Origin: Thalassospira australica
GTDB taxonomy: Bacteria > Pseudomonadota > Alphaproteobacteria > Rhodospirillales > Thalassospiraceae
Direction of reading: 5' to 3'
NCBI RefSeq assembly: GCF_000763295.1
Contig: NZ_JRJE01000026.1
Span: 1 to 46,846 of the forward strand
Length of the DNA stretch: 46,846 nt
Part shown: in pieces, positions 1 through 9,164 of the stretch
Numbering within the stretch: position 1 is the stretch's first letter
How the letters are laid out: every line of letters begins with the position of its first letter
Notes under the pieces: generated by a model
What the model saw: only the letters and a program-made list of their open reading frames with translations
Database searches by the model: none
What the model was told of the DNA's origin: nothing
Program-made: the position numbers and the translations under genes

Positions 1-19
1 AAACAGATACACCCACTGA

Positions 20-96
<77 letters not shown>

Positions 97-103
97 AAAC
101 AAC

Positions 104-128
104 AAACCCCGCCAAATGGCGGGGTTTT
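104..128 (+). terminator. Rho-independent terminator of tRNA-fMet
   Basis: AAACCCCGCC (104-113) pairs with GGCGGGGTTT (118-127) around an AAAT loop, ending in a T run to 128. It lies 8 nt after the CCA end of the tRNA. The stem is symmetric enough to work in either direction, but only the tRNA lies close. Confidence 0.9.
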
Positions 129-142
129 GTCGTTTTAGTCTT

Positions 143-170
143 GGGAAAAGGACTTGAACCTCTGATCTTC
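143..170 (-). other. Inverted tRNA 3'-half-like fragment
   Basis: Read on the minus strand, this stretch matches bases 62-89 of the neighbouring tRNA-fMet at 24 of 28 positions: the variable loop, the whole T arm including GGTTCAA, and the start of the 3' acceptor strand. No D arm, anticodon arm or pairing 5' acceptor strand is found on its 5' side (171-260), so it is not a working tRNA gene. It faces the intact tRNA and could be a remnant of an inverted duplication or of an integration event at the tRNA; which one is inference. Confidence 0.5.
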
Positions 171-263
171 CTGCGTTCTGGGCCTGTGCTCATAAACTGC
201 AGAGGGCACGCCGCATACCGGCATGACCTTGCCTGACCTTTCTGCTTATTTGCGAAGTATTTT

Positions 264-1214
264 TTACCCGTCACTTTGCCTTGGAATTCTGATCCCTCGT
301 TCAGGATGGAATGATGCACAGGTTGCAATTGTACGTTCAAAAACATTTCCAAAATTAGGCGCAAGTTTTGCGCCGAGATATCGCATGAAGTCTTTTGAAA
401 AATACGTCGCGTTCTCTTGACGTTTTGCCCATTTCCAAGCACGTCCAGCTGCACGCTGAAACATCTTGGTGCGCACTGTTGAATCCATGTCCGGATGGTC
501 AAGGATGAAATAGGCAAGTGCTGCGTTAAGGTCGTGAAGGCATTGGCTTCCTTCACCCATCTGAGACGCACGGTTTTCTGGATTTTCGATTGTAGGACAC
601 CAATTCAGAATGCTTGGAACAAGAACAAAATCGGTGAGGTGTGCCAGCCGAAGGGCAAAAGAGTAGTCCTGTACAAAAATTCGTGGATCACAAGCGCCTG
701 CTGAACGAACAGTGTCGGTTCTTGCCAACACGCAAGTAAGATTAAAAAATGCCATTTTGAGAGCACGTTCAATCGGGTTCTTCAGAAGGCTTGGCACATC
801 GTCTGACAGCGGAAGGTCTGGCGCTGTCATCTTGTCTGAATTGGCAGGAACCACTTCTCCCAAGCTCCAGGCAAGGCCAACGTCAAACTGTTCAAGGGCT
901 TTGTAAAGTTCAATGGTTGCACGGGGGTGCAAAATATCATCCCCATCGCAAAACTTGATGAATGGTTTGGTGACAGCATCAATGGCTACATTGGTTGCGA
1001 GTGCTGGCCCAGCATTTTTTTGGGATATGATTTTGACGTTTTCGTGCCCTCGCGCGCAATCTTGTAGAATGGCAAGGCTATCGTCTGTCGATCCGTCATC
1101 TACAAAAATGTATTCGCAATCACCAAGATCTTTTTGGGCAAATATGGCCTGCGTTACGTTCGGGATGAAGTCGGCTTTGTTGTAGAACGTTGCGACGAAA
1201 CTGACGTCAGGCAT
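264..1214 (-). CDS. Family 2 glycosyltransferase (GT-A fold)
   Basis: The 316-residue product has the GT2 hallmarks: N-terminal VSFVATFYNK beta-strand region, nucleotide-binding DDGSTDD at residues 39-45 and a metal-binding CDGDD (about 89-93), followed by a less conserved acceptor domain. Such enzymes move a sugar from a nucleotide-sugar to a surface glycan, glycoprotein or lipid; the acceptor cannot be read here. There is no membrane segment, so the protein is probably cytoplasmic or peripheral. The ribosome-binding site is weak (GGG about 7 nt before ATG). The gene stands alone, is visibly AT-richer than the genes after 1.8 kb, and lies next to a tRNA, suggesting transfer. Family assignment is firm; substrate unknown. 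Confidence 0.85.
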   Translation of the reverse strand: MPDVSFVATFYNKADFIPNVTQAIFAQKDLGDCEYIFVDDGSTDDSLAILQDCARGHENVKIISQKNAGPALATNVAIDAVTKPFIKFCDGDDILHPRATIELYKALEQFDVGLAWSLGEVVPANSDKMTAPDLPLSDDVPSLLKNPIERALKMAFFNLTCVLARTDTVRSAGACDPRIFVQDYSFALRLAHLTDFVLVPSILNWCPTIENPENRASQMGEGSQCLHDLNAALAYFILDHPDMDSTVRTKMFQRAAGRAWKWAKRQENATYFSKDFMRYLGAKLAPNFGNVFERTIATCASFHPERGIRIPRQSDG

Positions 1215-1801
1215 TTGAACCCTATTCTTCTAAAAAGACTGGAAACTGAAGGTTTCTGTTGTTTGATCAGGCTCGAAATCAATCGTTGAACCTAGGATGG
1301 GTAAGTGCTTTATCAATCAGATGCAAGAATAAGCACGAAATTGGCGAGAGTAAAGTTGAGTGCAACGTTACGTAAGGACCGAGCACATCAGGTGTAAACA
1401 AGCAGAGTCTTCGAACCGCCAATTATCTCGGATACTGGGGTGCAAGCTAGGCGTATTTTTCCCAGTTTCCCAAAATGCATTCCTAACACATCCCTCCGCC
1501 AAGTGCGTTATAAATGCGGTAGGCGGGGTTCAGAACGAAGTTACGACTCTTATTGTTTTGCTCCGTGGGGGCGAGCGACTGCTGCTGATCATGGCAGTGG
1601 TGCTGAGTTTGTATTTCGGCATCGTTGATGCACAAAGCGCCAGCTTTGTTTAAATTTTGGTCGGGTTGGAACCGGTGTTTTCTTCGCCCTGTTTGGCACA
1701 GTGACATCGCTGATTTTGACCAATGCGGAACTGTCGTTTCAGGTGCCGTAAAGCTGGGATTAGGACTTATTCAAATCAGACTAAGAGGCCGTCACCCTAA
1801 G
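1215..1801. other. Intergenic region with no convincing gene
   Basis: About 590 bp between the glycosyltransferase start and the end of the next minus-strand gene. Several short frames exist, none with a clear ribosome-binding site. A weak coding-like trace runs rightward: a hydrophobic stretch (LLLIMAVVLSLYFGIV, ending at the stop 1651-1653), then in the frame one base back another hydrophobic peptide (VGTGVFFALFGTVTSLIL) ending at the stop 1749-1751. This could be a decayed membrane-protein gene with a frameshift, but the support is thin. Confidence 0.3.
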
Positions 1802-3766
1802 TCATTCTTTGGTTCGAGTGGTCAAATACATCGGTCCGCCCTTGTGTCTTGGGAAGCCATAGCCGTTGACCATAACGACATCGATGGCATCCGGGCTGTT
1901 AGCTATGCCCTCTGACAGGATTTTTTTGCCTTCGTCACGCATGGCGGTGAGGATGGTGTCGATGATCTCTTCGTTTGTGAAATCGCGCCGCGTGATTCCC
2001 TTCTTAGCGGACTCTGCGATGACGAGTGCGTCAACATCCGGGTCCGGGTAGGCTTTGCCGTTCTCGTCGTAACGATACCAACCAAGACCGTTCTTCTTGC
2101 CAAAACGTTCCATCTCGCACAGGTAATCGCCAAGGGCGACATAGCGTTCTGATGGATCGCGAAATGGCGCGAGACGTTTGCGGGTTGCCCATGAAATTTC
2201 AAGCCCGGCCATATCCTGCATGGCAAACAGCCCCATCGGGAAACCGAATTCAACCATGCCGGCATCAATTTGATGAGGCAAGGCACCGTCTTCGAGCATG
2301 TATTCACAATGCTTGCGGTAGGCTGACATGATGCGGTTGCCAATGAACCCGTCGCACACTCCACAAGGCACAGCAATCTTGCCCAGCGCACGGCCAAAGG
2401 CAAAGGCCGTTGCGAGGCTTTGTGCATTGGCTTTGTCGGTTCGCACCACTTCAAGCAGCTTCATGATATGGGCAGGCGAGAAGAAATGCAGGCCGATGAC
2501 GCGTGCGGGGTTAATGCATTTCGCCGCAATTTCGTTGATATCAAGATAGGATGTGTTGGATGCAAGAACAGCATCGGCTTTGCAATGCAGGGAAAGCTTG
2601 CCAAACACATCGTGTTTTACAGCCATATCTTCAAAGACGGCCTCAACAACGATATCGGCATCGCCCAGTTTCGCATAGTCCGTGCTGGTGGCAAAGGATG
2701 CCAGGCGTTCATCATAGCGGTCCTGCGTGATCATCCCGCGTTTGAGGCTTCCTGCCAGATGTTTTTCAACAGTTACACGTCCCTTTTCACAGGCAGCCTC
2801 ATCGCGTTCGATCATGGTGACTTTAAAGCCAGCCAGAAGGGATGCCGTTGCAATACCTGCCCCCATGATGCCGCCGCCGATCACGCCAACCTCATGGATG
2901 GCGTTTGGTTTGACCCCATCAAGTTCGGGTAGCTTGGTAACGGCGCGCTCGGCAAAGAAAATATGGCGTAGCGCCTTTGATTGTTCGCTATCGCGCAGTT
3001 CGACAAACTGTTCACGTTCAAATAAAAGGCCGCTTTCGGAGCCTTTTTCGATCCCTGTACGAATAGAGAAAAGTGCCGTGACCGGCGCGATCTGACCACG
3101 GGCCTTCTTTGTCGTAGCAGCGATTATGTCGTCCCATTGTGCTTCTGACAGGGCGCTTTGCGGTGCGCGCTGCAAAAGGGATTCTGGTTTTGGATGATGA
3201 ACAATGGTTTGAGCAAAGTCCATGGCAGCATCGCGCAAGGCTCCATGGGCAATTGCATTGATGAGGCCCAAGTCATTGGCTTTGGTTGCTGTGATCGGCT
3301 TGCCGCTGGTGATCATGGAAATTGCATCACTTGTGGCGATCAATCGCGGCAGGCGAATGGTGCCGCCGGCGCCGGGGATCAAACCCAGATTGACTTCCGG
3401 CAATCCCAATTTGGCCGATACATCGGCAATCCGGTAATGACACCCCAAGGCGACCTCAAGTCCGCCGCCAAGCGCATGACCATGGATGGCGGCAATGACC
3501 GGCACGCGTGCGGACTCGAGCCGTATGATCACATCAGGAAGAATCGGATCTTTGGGCGGCAGGCCAAATTCACCGACATCTGCACCGGCGATAAAGGTTT
3601 TGCCATCACAGATCAGAATGGCCGCCTTTATGGCCTTGTTTGCATCTATTTGGTCAAGGGCATCGACAATGCCGGCGCGCACCGAATGACTGGTGGCATT
3701 GATGGGCGGATTGTTGATGGTAATGACTGCAATCGTATTTTCGATGGTCAGCGTGACGGTGGACAT
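1802..3766 (-). CDS. Enoyl-CoA hydratase/3-hydroxyacyl-CoA dehydrogenase fusion (FadB/FadJ type)
   Basis: A 654-residue bifunctional beta-oxidation enzyme. The N-terminal crotonase domain (about 1-190) has the oxyanion-hole region HGHALGGGLEVALG and the catalytic stretch GLPEVNLGLIPGAGGT. A Rossmann domain begins near residue 295 with GVIGGGIMGAGIA, followed by two C-terminal dehydrogenase domains. It hydrates an enoyl-CoA and oxidises the 3-hydroxyacyl-CoA with NAD. The ATG at 3766 is chosen because GGAGG lies 9 nt upstream; the in-frame ATG at 3775 would touch the Shine-Dalgarno. It starts one base after the stop of the upstream hydrolase gene, so the two are probably co-translated. Placement beside the 2-aminobenzoyl-CoA genes suggests a role in the lower part of that pathway rather than general fatty acid use. 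Confidence 0.9.
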   Translation of the reverse strand: MSTVTLTIENTIAVITINNPPINATSHSVRAGIVDALDQIDANKAIKAAILICDGKTFIAGADVGEFGLPPKDPILPDVIIRLESARVPVIAAIHGHALGGGLEVALGCHYRIADVSAKLGLPEVNLGLIPGAGGTIRLPRLIATSDAISMITSGKPITATKANDLGLINAIAHGALRDAAMDFAQTIVHHPKPESLLQRAPQSALSEAQWDDIIAATTKKARGQIAPVTALFSIRTGIEKGSESGLLFEREQFVELRDSEQSKALRHIFFAERAVTKLPELDGVKPNAIHEVGVIGGGIMGAGIATASLLAGFKVTMIERDEAACEKGRVTVEKHLAGSLKRGMITQDRYDERLASFATSTDYAKLGDADIVVEAVFEDMAVKHDVFGKLSLHCKADAVLASNTSYLDINEIAAKCINPARVIGLHFFSPAHIMKLLEVVRTDKANAQSLATAFAFGRALGKIAVPCGVCDGFIGNRIMSAYRKHCEYMLEDGALPHQIDAGMVEFGFPMGLFAMQDMAGLEISWATRKRLAPFRDPSERYVALGDYLCEMERFGKKNGLGWYRYDENGKAYPDPDVDALVIAESAKKGITRRDFTNEEIIDTILTAMRDEGKKILSEGIANSPDAIDVVMVNGYGFPRHKGGPMYLTTRTKE

Positions 3767-3767
3767 T

Positions 3768-4604
3768 TTACACATCCTCCGCCGTGATGGGGCTGAGCAG
3801 ACAGGCTGTCAGATCGGAGTCGGTGTCTGCCAGATCGGAAATCACATCGAAATGATGTTTATCTGGGGCATGAACCACACGCGTACTTGCGCCAAGTCCG
3901 GTCCAGATGTTGGCAAGAAGATCGTTTTGGCGCACAAATTCCGGGCGTTCATCCGCCCCAACCCAACAGGTGATCGAACAGGGCAGGGCAGGAGCCAGAA
4001 GGGCGGCACTTTCCGCATGGGCCTCTGTGGCGTTCAAACCAAGCACGTCATTCATTGATGTGTTCAGAAGCGGGCGAAGATCATGCAGTCCGCTGATTGA
4101 AACAGTATTTTTCACGCGTGCCAGAACGGCAAGAGGCAGCGGAGAGGTGTTGCTGATCATCCGCGTAACCAAATGCCCACCTGCAGAATGCCCGGTCAGA
4201 TGGATCGATCCGGAAACATGTTCTGCGGCGTGCGTGATGGCGGCACCAATTTGATGAGTGATGTCTGACAGCCGTGCATCCGGTGCCAGCGTGTAGCTTG
4301 GCATGCAAACTGCCCACCCCTTGCCAACGGGGCCATTGGCAAGGTGCGACCAGCTTGATTTGTCAAACGCCTTCCAATAGCCGCCATGGACAAAAACCAC
4401 CAAACCTTTGGGCGTGCCATCGGGCAGGAAAAGATCATATTTTTCACGTTCGGCCGGACCGTATGAAATGTCGAGTTTCGCCCGGTTGGCAGCAAGGAGG
4501 TCTTTGCGAAACTGGCTGGAAAGCTCTGCCCACATCGCGGGGAAAGAGGCGGCGTCGGCAATGTGGTCGCCGTTGGCGTAAGCATCATCCCAGTCGGTAA
4601 TCAT
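3768..4604 (-). CDS. Alpha/beta hydrolase, probable kynurenine formamidase
   Basis: The 278-residue product has an alpha/beta-hydrolase core with HGGYW (residues 73-77, oxyanion hole), nucleophile elbow GHSAG (Ser140), and a likely acid/base pair in GADERPEF and DKHHFDV. HGG-W is typical of arylformamidase-type hydrolases, which release formate from N-formylkynurenine. The context supports this: tryptophan 2,3-dioxygenase and kynureninase are encoded in the same block and no cyclase-type KynB is visible. Function from context is inference; another ester or amide substrate is possible. It is the first gene of the divergent minus-strand pair and shares a 202-bp control region with the monooxygenase gene. 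Confidence 0.8.
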   Translation of the reverse strand: MITDWDDAYANGDHIADAASFPAMWAELSSQFRKDLLAANRAKLDISYGPAEREKYDLFLPDGTPKGLVVFVHGGYWKAFDKSSWSHLANGPVGKGWAVCMPSYTLAPDARLSDITHQIGAAITHAAEHVSGSIHLTGHSAGGHLVTRMISNTSPLPLAVLARVKNTVSISGLHDLRPLLNTSMNDVLGLNATEAHAESAALLAPALPCSITCWVGADERPEFVRQNDLLANIWTGLGASTRVVHAPDKHHFDVISDLADTDSDLTACLLSPITAEDV

Positions 4605-4699
4605 CTGAATTCTTCCCTGATCTTCGATTATTTGGCCGCACCATCTTCATGTTCAATATGGGGCGCTTGGCGTGTGTGAGGCAAATTCTAGGGAAATTG

Positions 4700-4745
4700 G
4701 CAGATATTTCAAACCCAAAATATTTATGCTTGAAATAAATCAAAT
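4700..4745. promoter_or_regulatory. Candidate MarR operator in the divergent control region
   Basis: An AT-rich patch between the divergent hydrolase and monooxygenase genes holds an exact inverted repeat, TATTTCAA (4705-4712) and TTGAAATA (4730-4737), and an overlapping ATTTAT/ATAAAT dyad (4722-4740). Repressors of the MarR family for aromatic acids commonly bind AT-rich dyads of this kind, and a MarR gene lies in the downstream operon. The symmetry is seen directly; its use by that regulator is inference. Confidence 0.45.
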
Positions 4746-4806
4746 CGAGGCGTACCGTTTTATCAGTTTCCCGAAACAACCAAACAAATCAGGAAGGGAA
4801 AAGCTG

Positions 4807-7101
4807 GTGAGAGTAGCTTGTCTGGGTGGCGGTCCTGCGGGACTTTATTTTGCAATATCGATGAAATTGCGCAATCCGGCGCATGAAGTTGTCGTGATTG
4901 AACGCAACAAGCCTGATGACACATTTGGCTGGGGCGTTGTGCTGTCTGACGAGACATTGGTTAATCTTGCCGAGAATGACGGCCAGAGTGCTGACGCCAT
5001 TCGCGCCAATTTTTCCTATTGGGATGATGTTGCGGTTCAGTACCGTGATGAAAAGACGATTTCTACCGGGCACGGGTTCTGCGGTATTGGCCGCAAGAAG
5101 CTTTTGGTTCTGCTACAACAGCGCGCCCGCGAATTGGGTGTTGAACTGCGCTTTGAAACAGAAGCCGAAAGTGCAGCGCAATATGCCAGGGAATATGACC
5201 TTGTTGTTGCCTGTGATGGTTTGAACTCCAAAACCCGCAGCGAATTTTCCGACAAGTTTCAGCCCGATATCGACACCCGCAAATGCAAATTTGTCTGGTT
5301 GGGTACGCATCAGAAATTTGATGACGCCTTTACCTTTATCTTTGAAGAAACCGCCAAAGGGTGGGTTTGGGCGCACGCCTATCAATTTGATGATGACACG
5401 GCGACCTTTATCGTCGAATGCACCCAGGAAACCTGGGACGCATATGGCTTTGGCGAGATGACCAAGGAAGAGTCGATCGCGACCTGCGAGGAAATCTTCA
5501 AGGACCATCTTGGTGGGCATGATCTGATCAGCAATGCCCATCATATCCGTGGTTCGGCCTGGCTGAGCTTCCCGCGCGTTCTGTGCAATAGCTGGTCGCA
5601 TGAAAACATCGTTTTGATGGGCGATGCTGCGGCGACCGCGCATTTCTCGATCGGGTCGGGCACCAAGCTTGCGCTTGAAAGTGCGATTGCGCTGGCCAAT
5701 TATCTGCATTCCGAACCGGATTTGAAATCGGCCTTTGATAAATACGAAGACGAACGCCGCCTTGAAGTTCTGCGTTTGCAGTCCGCTGCGCGCAACTCGA
5801 TGGAATGGTTCGAAGAGATTGAGCGTTACTTTGATTTCGACCCGGTTCAATTTACCTATTCACTTCTGACCAGATCACAACGGATCAGCCACGAAAACCT
5901 GCGTGTGCGCGATGCCAAATGGCTAGAAGGGGCGGAACGCTGGTTCCAGACAAAGGCAGGCTTGCCTGAAAACGCACCCGCGCGTCACCCGATGTTTGTG
6001 CCCTATAAGCTGCGCGATATGGACCTTAAAAACCGTATCGTTGTTTCGCCAATGGCCCAGTACAAGGCGGTTGATGGCTGCCCGACCGATTGGCATTTGG
6101 TGCATTACGCGGAGCGGGCCAAGGGCGGTGCCGGACTGGTTTATACCGAAATGACCTGTGTGTCGGCCGATGGGCGGATTACGCCGGGATGTCCGGGGCT
6201 TTATGACGCGTCTCACGAAGCCGCCTGGAAACGCATTACCGATTTTGTCCACGCAGAAACCGATGCCAAGCTTTGTATGCAAATCGGTCATTCCGGACGC
6301 AAGGGTTCGACCCAACTTGGTTGGGATGAAATGGATGCACCGCTGCCCGATGGCAATTGGCCGTTGATGTCGGCCTCGGCCATTGCATGGTCGGACCGAA
6401 ATGCGGTCCCGAAAGCCATGGCGCGCGAAGACATGGATATGGTCCGTGAACAGTTTGTCGCCTCTGCCAAAATGGCAGAACGGGCAGGCTTTGACATGGT
6501 CGAGGTTCATGCAGCGCACGGCTATCTTCTGTCATCCTTCATCAGCCCGGTCAGCAATGTCCGTGATGATGAATATGGCGGATCGCTTGAGAATCGCCTG
6601 CGCTATCCGCTTGAGGTCATTGATGCGGTAAGGGCCGTCTGGCCATCCCATAAGCCGATGTCGGTACGTATTTCTGCCAATGACTGGGTCGGGGACGCGG
6701 GGATTACGCCCGAAGACGCGGTTGAAATCGCCCGTGTTTTGAAGGCGCATGATGTTGATATTTGCGACGTGTCGGCAGGTCAGACAACGACGGATGCCAA
6801 GCCGGTATATGGCCGCATGTTCCAGACGCCGTTCTCTGACCGTATCCGCAATGAGGCGAATATTGCGACCATGGCGGTTGGCAATATCTATGAACCCGAT
6901 CACGTCAATTCCATTCTGATGGCCGGGCGTGCGGATCTGGTTTGTATGGCCCGTCCGCATCTGGCCAATCCCTATTGGACGCTGCATCAGGCCGCTAACC
7001 TTGGCAGTCAGACGCAAAATTGGCCGGCCCCTTATTATGCGGGCCGCGATCAGATGCACCGACTGGCCGAGCGGGCCGAAACCATGACCGGAAAGGTATA
7101 A
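4807..7101 (+). CDS. 2-aminobenzoyl-CoA monooxygenase/reductase
   Basis: A two-part flavoenzyme of 764 residues. The N-terminal half is an FAD aromatic monooxygenase: GGGPAG at residues 7-12, DGLNSKTR in the middle and the second FAD motif [18 protein letters not shown]. From about residue 395 an Old Yellow Enzyme-type reductase follows, with [22 protein letters not shown] and EYGGSLENR. This architecture is that of the anthraniloyl-CoA monooxygenase/reductase of Azoarcus evansii, which hydroxylates and partly reduces the ring of 2-aminobenzoyl-CoA without ring-cleaving dioxygenase. The start is taken as GTG at 4807, behind AGGAAGG, because it places the FAD motif at the usual distance from the N terminus; reading from 4672 would add 45 unlikely residues. 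First gene of the long plus-strand block. Confidence 0.92.
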   Translation: MRVACLGGGPAGLYFAISMKLRNPAHEVVVIERNKPDDTFGWGVVLSDETLVNLAENDGQSADAIRANFSYWDDVAVQYRDEKTISTGHGFCGIGRKKLLVLLQQRARELGVELRFETEAESAAQYAREYDLVVACDGLNSKTRSEFSDKFQPDIDTRKCKFVWLGTHQKFDDAFTFIFEETAKGWVWAHAYQFDDDTATFIVECTQETWDAYGFGEMTKEESIATCEEIFKDHLGGHDLISNAHHIRGSAWLSFPRVLCNSWSHENIVLMGDAAATAHFSIGSGTKLALESAIALANYLHSEPDLKSAFDKYEDERRLEVLRLQSAARNSMEWFEEIERYFDFDPVQFTYSLLTRSQRISHENLRVRDAKWLEGAERWFQTKAGLPENAPARHPMFVPYKLRDMDLKNRIVVSPMAQYKAVDGCPTDWHLVHYAERAKGGAGLVYTEMTCVSADGRITPGCPGLYDASHEAAWKRITDFVHAETDAKLCMQIGHSGRKGSTQLGWDEMDAPLPDGNWPLMSASAIAWSDRNAVPKAMAREDMDMVREQFVASAKMAERAGFDMVEVHAAHGYLLSSFISPVSNVRDDEYGGSLENRLRYPLEVIDAVRAVWPSHKPMSVRISANDWVGDAGITPEDAVEIARVLKAHDVDICDVSAGQTTTDAKPVYGRMFQTPFSDRIRNEANIATMAVGNIYEPDHVNSILMAGRADLVCMARPHLANPYWTLHQAANLGSQTQNWPAPYYAGRDQMHRLAERAETMTGKV

Positions 7102-7106
7102 GCCCC

Positions 7107-7865
7107 ATGGCTGATCTTGCCGTCAAAACAGCATTGATTACCGGTGGTGGCTCCGGGGTGGGGGCCGTCATGGCCCGTATGCTGGCCGATGCCGGGGTGA
7201 AAGTTGCTGTTTCTGGCCGTCGTGCAGATGTGCTGGCTGAGGTTGCCAATCATGAAAACATTACCGCCATTGTCGCCGATGTGACGGACGAGACATCCGT
7301 ACGCGACATGTTCACCACCATGGTGGATGTCGTAGGCACCCCTGATCTTGTGATTGCCAATGCGGGAATGGCCGAAAGCGCGCCAGTTGGCAAAACATCG
7401 ATCGATCTTTGGAGCCGCACGATCGATGTCAATCTGACCGGTACGTTCCTGACGTTCCGCGAAGGATTGGCTGTCATGGACAAGTCCAGATCGGGGCGCC
7501 TGATTTCCATTGCCTCGACTGCGGGGCTTAAGGGCTATGCATATGTTTCGGCCTATTGTGCGGCAAAGCATGGCGTCGTTGGCCTGGTCAAGGGAATGGC
7601 GGCAGAGCTTGCAAGCAGTGCGATTACGGTAAACGCGGTTTGTCCGGGTTTTATGGAAACACCGATGCTTGAAAAGTCGGTCGAAAACATCGTTGCAAAA
7701 ACCGGGATGAGCCGGGATGACGCGCGCGCAAGCCTTGCCAAAATCAATCCGCAAAACCGGTTCATTCAGCCTGACGAAGTTGCCAATACCGTGATGTGGC
7801 TTTGCAGCGCGAATGCTGCGTCCGTGACGGGACAGACGATTTCCGTTTCGGGAGGGGAAATATGA
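7107..7865 (+). CDS. SDR-family oxidoreductase of the aminobenzoyl-CoA cluster
   Basis: The 252-residue product is a classical short-chain dehydrogenase: cofactor-binding TGGGSGVG near the N terminus, NAG in the middle, catalytic Ser and YCAAK, then VCPGFMETPM and the C-terminal TGQTISVSGGE typical of FabG-like members. It likely oxidises or reduces a hydroxy- or keto-acyl-CoA intermediate after ring reduction. The ATG at 7107 follows the monooxygenase stop by 5 nt, and the gene overlaps the MarR gene by an ATGA junction. Exact substrate is unknown; placement argues for the 2-aminobenzoyl-CoA lower pathway. Confidence 0.85.
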   Translation: MADLAVKTALITGGGSGVGAVMARMLADAGVKVAVSGRRADVLAEVANHENITAIVADVTDETSVRDMFTTMVDVVGTPDLVIANAGMAESAPVGKTSIDLWSRTIDVNLTGTFLTFREGLAVMDKSRSGRLISIASTAGLKGYAYVSAYCAAKHGVVGLVKGMAAELASSAITVNAVCPGFMETPMLEKSVENIVAKTGMSRDDARASLAKINPQNRFIQPDEVANTVMWLCSANAASVTGQTISVSGGEI

Positions 7866-8359
7866 ACATGAACAAGACCGAAGGCCTTCCCGAACAGGCG
7901 GGAAATGAAACGTCTGATCTGTCCAAGGCCCGTCTGCGCGCCTGGCTCCAAATCCTTAAGGTATCGCGCAAGATCGAAGGCGAGCTGCGTGAAAAAATGC
8001 GTCTTGAGTTCAATACCACCCTGCCACGTTTTGATGTGCTAGCTGCCCTGTATCGCGAACGCGACGGCATGCGCATGAGCGCGCTTTCAAAATCGCTGAT
8101 GGTGTCGAACGGTAATGTCACCGGCATTGTTGATCGTTTGGTCACAGAGGGTTTGGTGGTTCGGGTGCCAGTTGAAAACGACCGTCGCGCATCAATTGTT
8201 CAACTGACCGAAGCCGGTGAAAAAGATTTCGCCGAACGTGCGCTTGTGCATGAAGGCTGGGTGTCGGAACTGTTTTCCGACCTGTCACCTGGAGATGCCG
8301 ATGCACTGATCCGCATTCTTCGCAACATTTCCCATCATAACGAGGCGCCCCATGACTAA
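7862..8359 (+). CDS. MarR-family transcriptional regulator
   Basis: A 165-residue protein with a central winged helix-turn-helix: the region [19 protein letters not shown], recognition helix around [12 protein letters not shown], and a wing containing [15 protein letters not shown]. Flanking N- and C-terminal helices would form the dimer interface. The start at 7862 is preceded by a strong GGAGGGG and overlaps the SDR stop. By analogy with MarR regulators of CoA-dependent aromatic pathways it may repress the cluster until an aryl-CoA intermediate binds; this is inference. The dyads at 4700-4745 are a candidate target. Confidence 0.88.
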   Translation: MNMNKTEGLPEQAGNETSDLSKARLRAWLQILKVSRKIEGELREKMRLEFNTTLPRFDVLAALYRERDGMRMSALSKSLMVSNGNVTGIVDRLVTEGLVVRVPVENDRRASIVQLTEAGEKDFAERALVHEGWVSELFSDLSPGDADALIRILRNISHHNEAPHD

Positions 8360-9164
8360 GATGGCCGACATCACGCCAAAACACTTCAACTGGCGCATGG
8401 AAGGTGACGTTGCGGTCATTTCGCTTGACCGTCCGGACCGCAAAAACCCGCTGACCTTTGATAGCTATGCGGAGCTGCGCGATACCTTTCGCGATCTGGT
8501 TTATGCCGATGATATCAAGGCAGTTGTCTTTGGATCGAATGGGGGCAATTTCTGCTCTGGCGGGGATGTACATGACATCATCGGTCCGCTGATCGACAAG
8601 GACATGAAAGGTCTTCTGGAATTCACCCGCATGACCGGTGATCTGGTGAAAGCCATCATTGGCTGTGGCAAGCCGGTGATCGCTGCAGTGGATGGCGTTT
8701 GTGTCGGGGCCGGTGCGATCATTGCCATGGCATCTGACTTGCGTCTGGCAACCAGTGCATCGAAAACGGCTTTCTTGTTTACCCGTGTGGGCCTTGCAGG
8801 TTGTGACATGGGCGCATGCGCGATCCTGCCGCGCATCATTGGTCAGGGCCGCGCAGCCGAGCTTCTTTATACCGGACGCGCGATGTCGGCCGAAGAGGGC
8901 GAACGTTGGGGGTTTTATAACCGTCTGATCGAAGCCGACGCATTGGAAGCCGAGGCCATCACGCTTGCCACCCGCATTTCCAAGGGGCCGAACTTTGGTC
9001 ACATGATGACCAAAACCATGCTGGCACAGGAATGGAACATGTCGATTGAGCAGGCGATTGAGGCCGAGGCACAGGCACAAGCCATATGCATGCAGACCGA
9101 AGATTTCAATCGCGCCTACAAGGCATTTGTTGCCAAGGAAAAACCGGTGTTTGAGGGCGACTGA
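8352..9164 (+). CDS. Enoyl-CoA hydratase/isomerase family protein
   Basis: The 270-residue product is a single-domain crotonase: [14 protein letters not shown] near the N terminus, the oxyanion-hole segments [14 protein letters not shown] and [20 protein letters not shown], then [24 protein letters not shown]. It would hydrate or rearrange an unsaturated acyl-CoA made from the reduced ring. It starts at 8352, with GAGG 6 nt upstream, and overlaps the MarR gene by 8 bp. The next gene starts at its TGATG junction. A ring-opening hydrolase role, as for some crotonases of hybrid aromatic pathways, cannot be excluded. Confidence 0.88.
   Translation: MTKMADITPKHFNWRMEGDVAVISLDRPDRKNPLTFDSYAELRDTFRDLVYADDIKAVVFGSNGGNFCSGGDVHDIIGPLIDKDMKGLLEFTRMTGDLVKAIIGCGKPVIAAVDGVCVGAGAIIAMASDLRLATSASKTAFLFTRVGLAGCDMGACAILPRIIGQGRAAELLYTGRAMSAEEGERWGFYNRLIEADALEAEAITLATRISKGPNFGHMMTKTMLAQEWNMSIEQAIEAEAQAQAICMQTEDFNRAYKAFVAKEKPVFEGD

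Noticed and set aside
141..260. A second complete tRNA gene on the minus strand
   Set aside because: Only the T arm and variable loop are recognisable; no anticodon arm, D arm or 5' acceptor strand can be paired.
1360..1653. 97-codon plus-strand frame with a hydrophobic C-terminal part
   Set aside because: No ribosome-binding site, odd composition and a stop in the hydrophobic part; treated as possible decayed sequence only.
4672..4806. ATG start giving a longer monooxygenase/reductase
   Set aside because: The added 45 residues precede the FAD motif without family support and overlap the palindromic control region; GTG 4807 has a better ribosome site.
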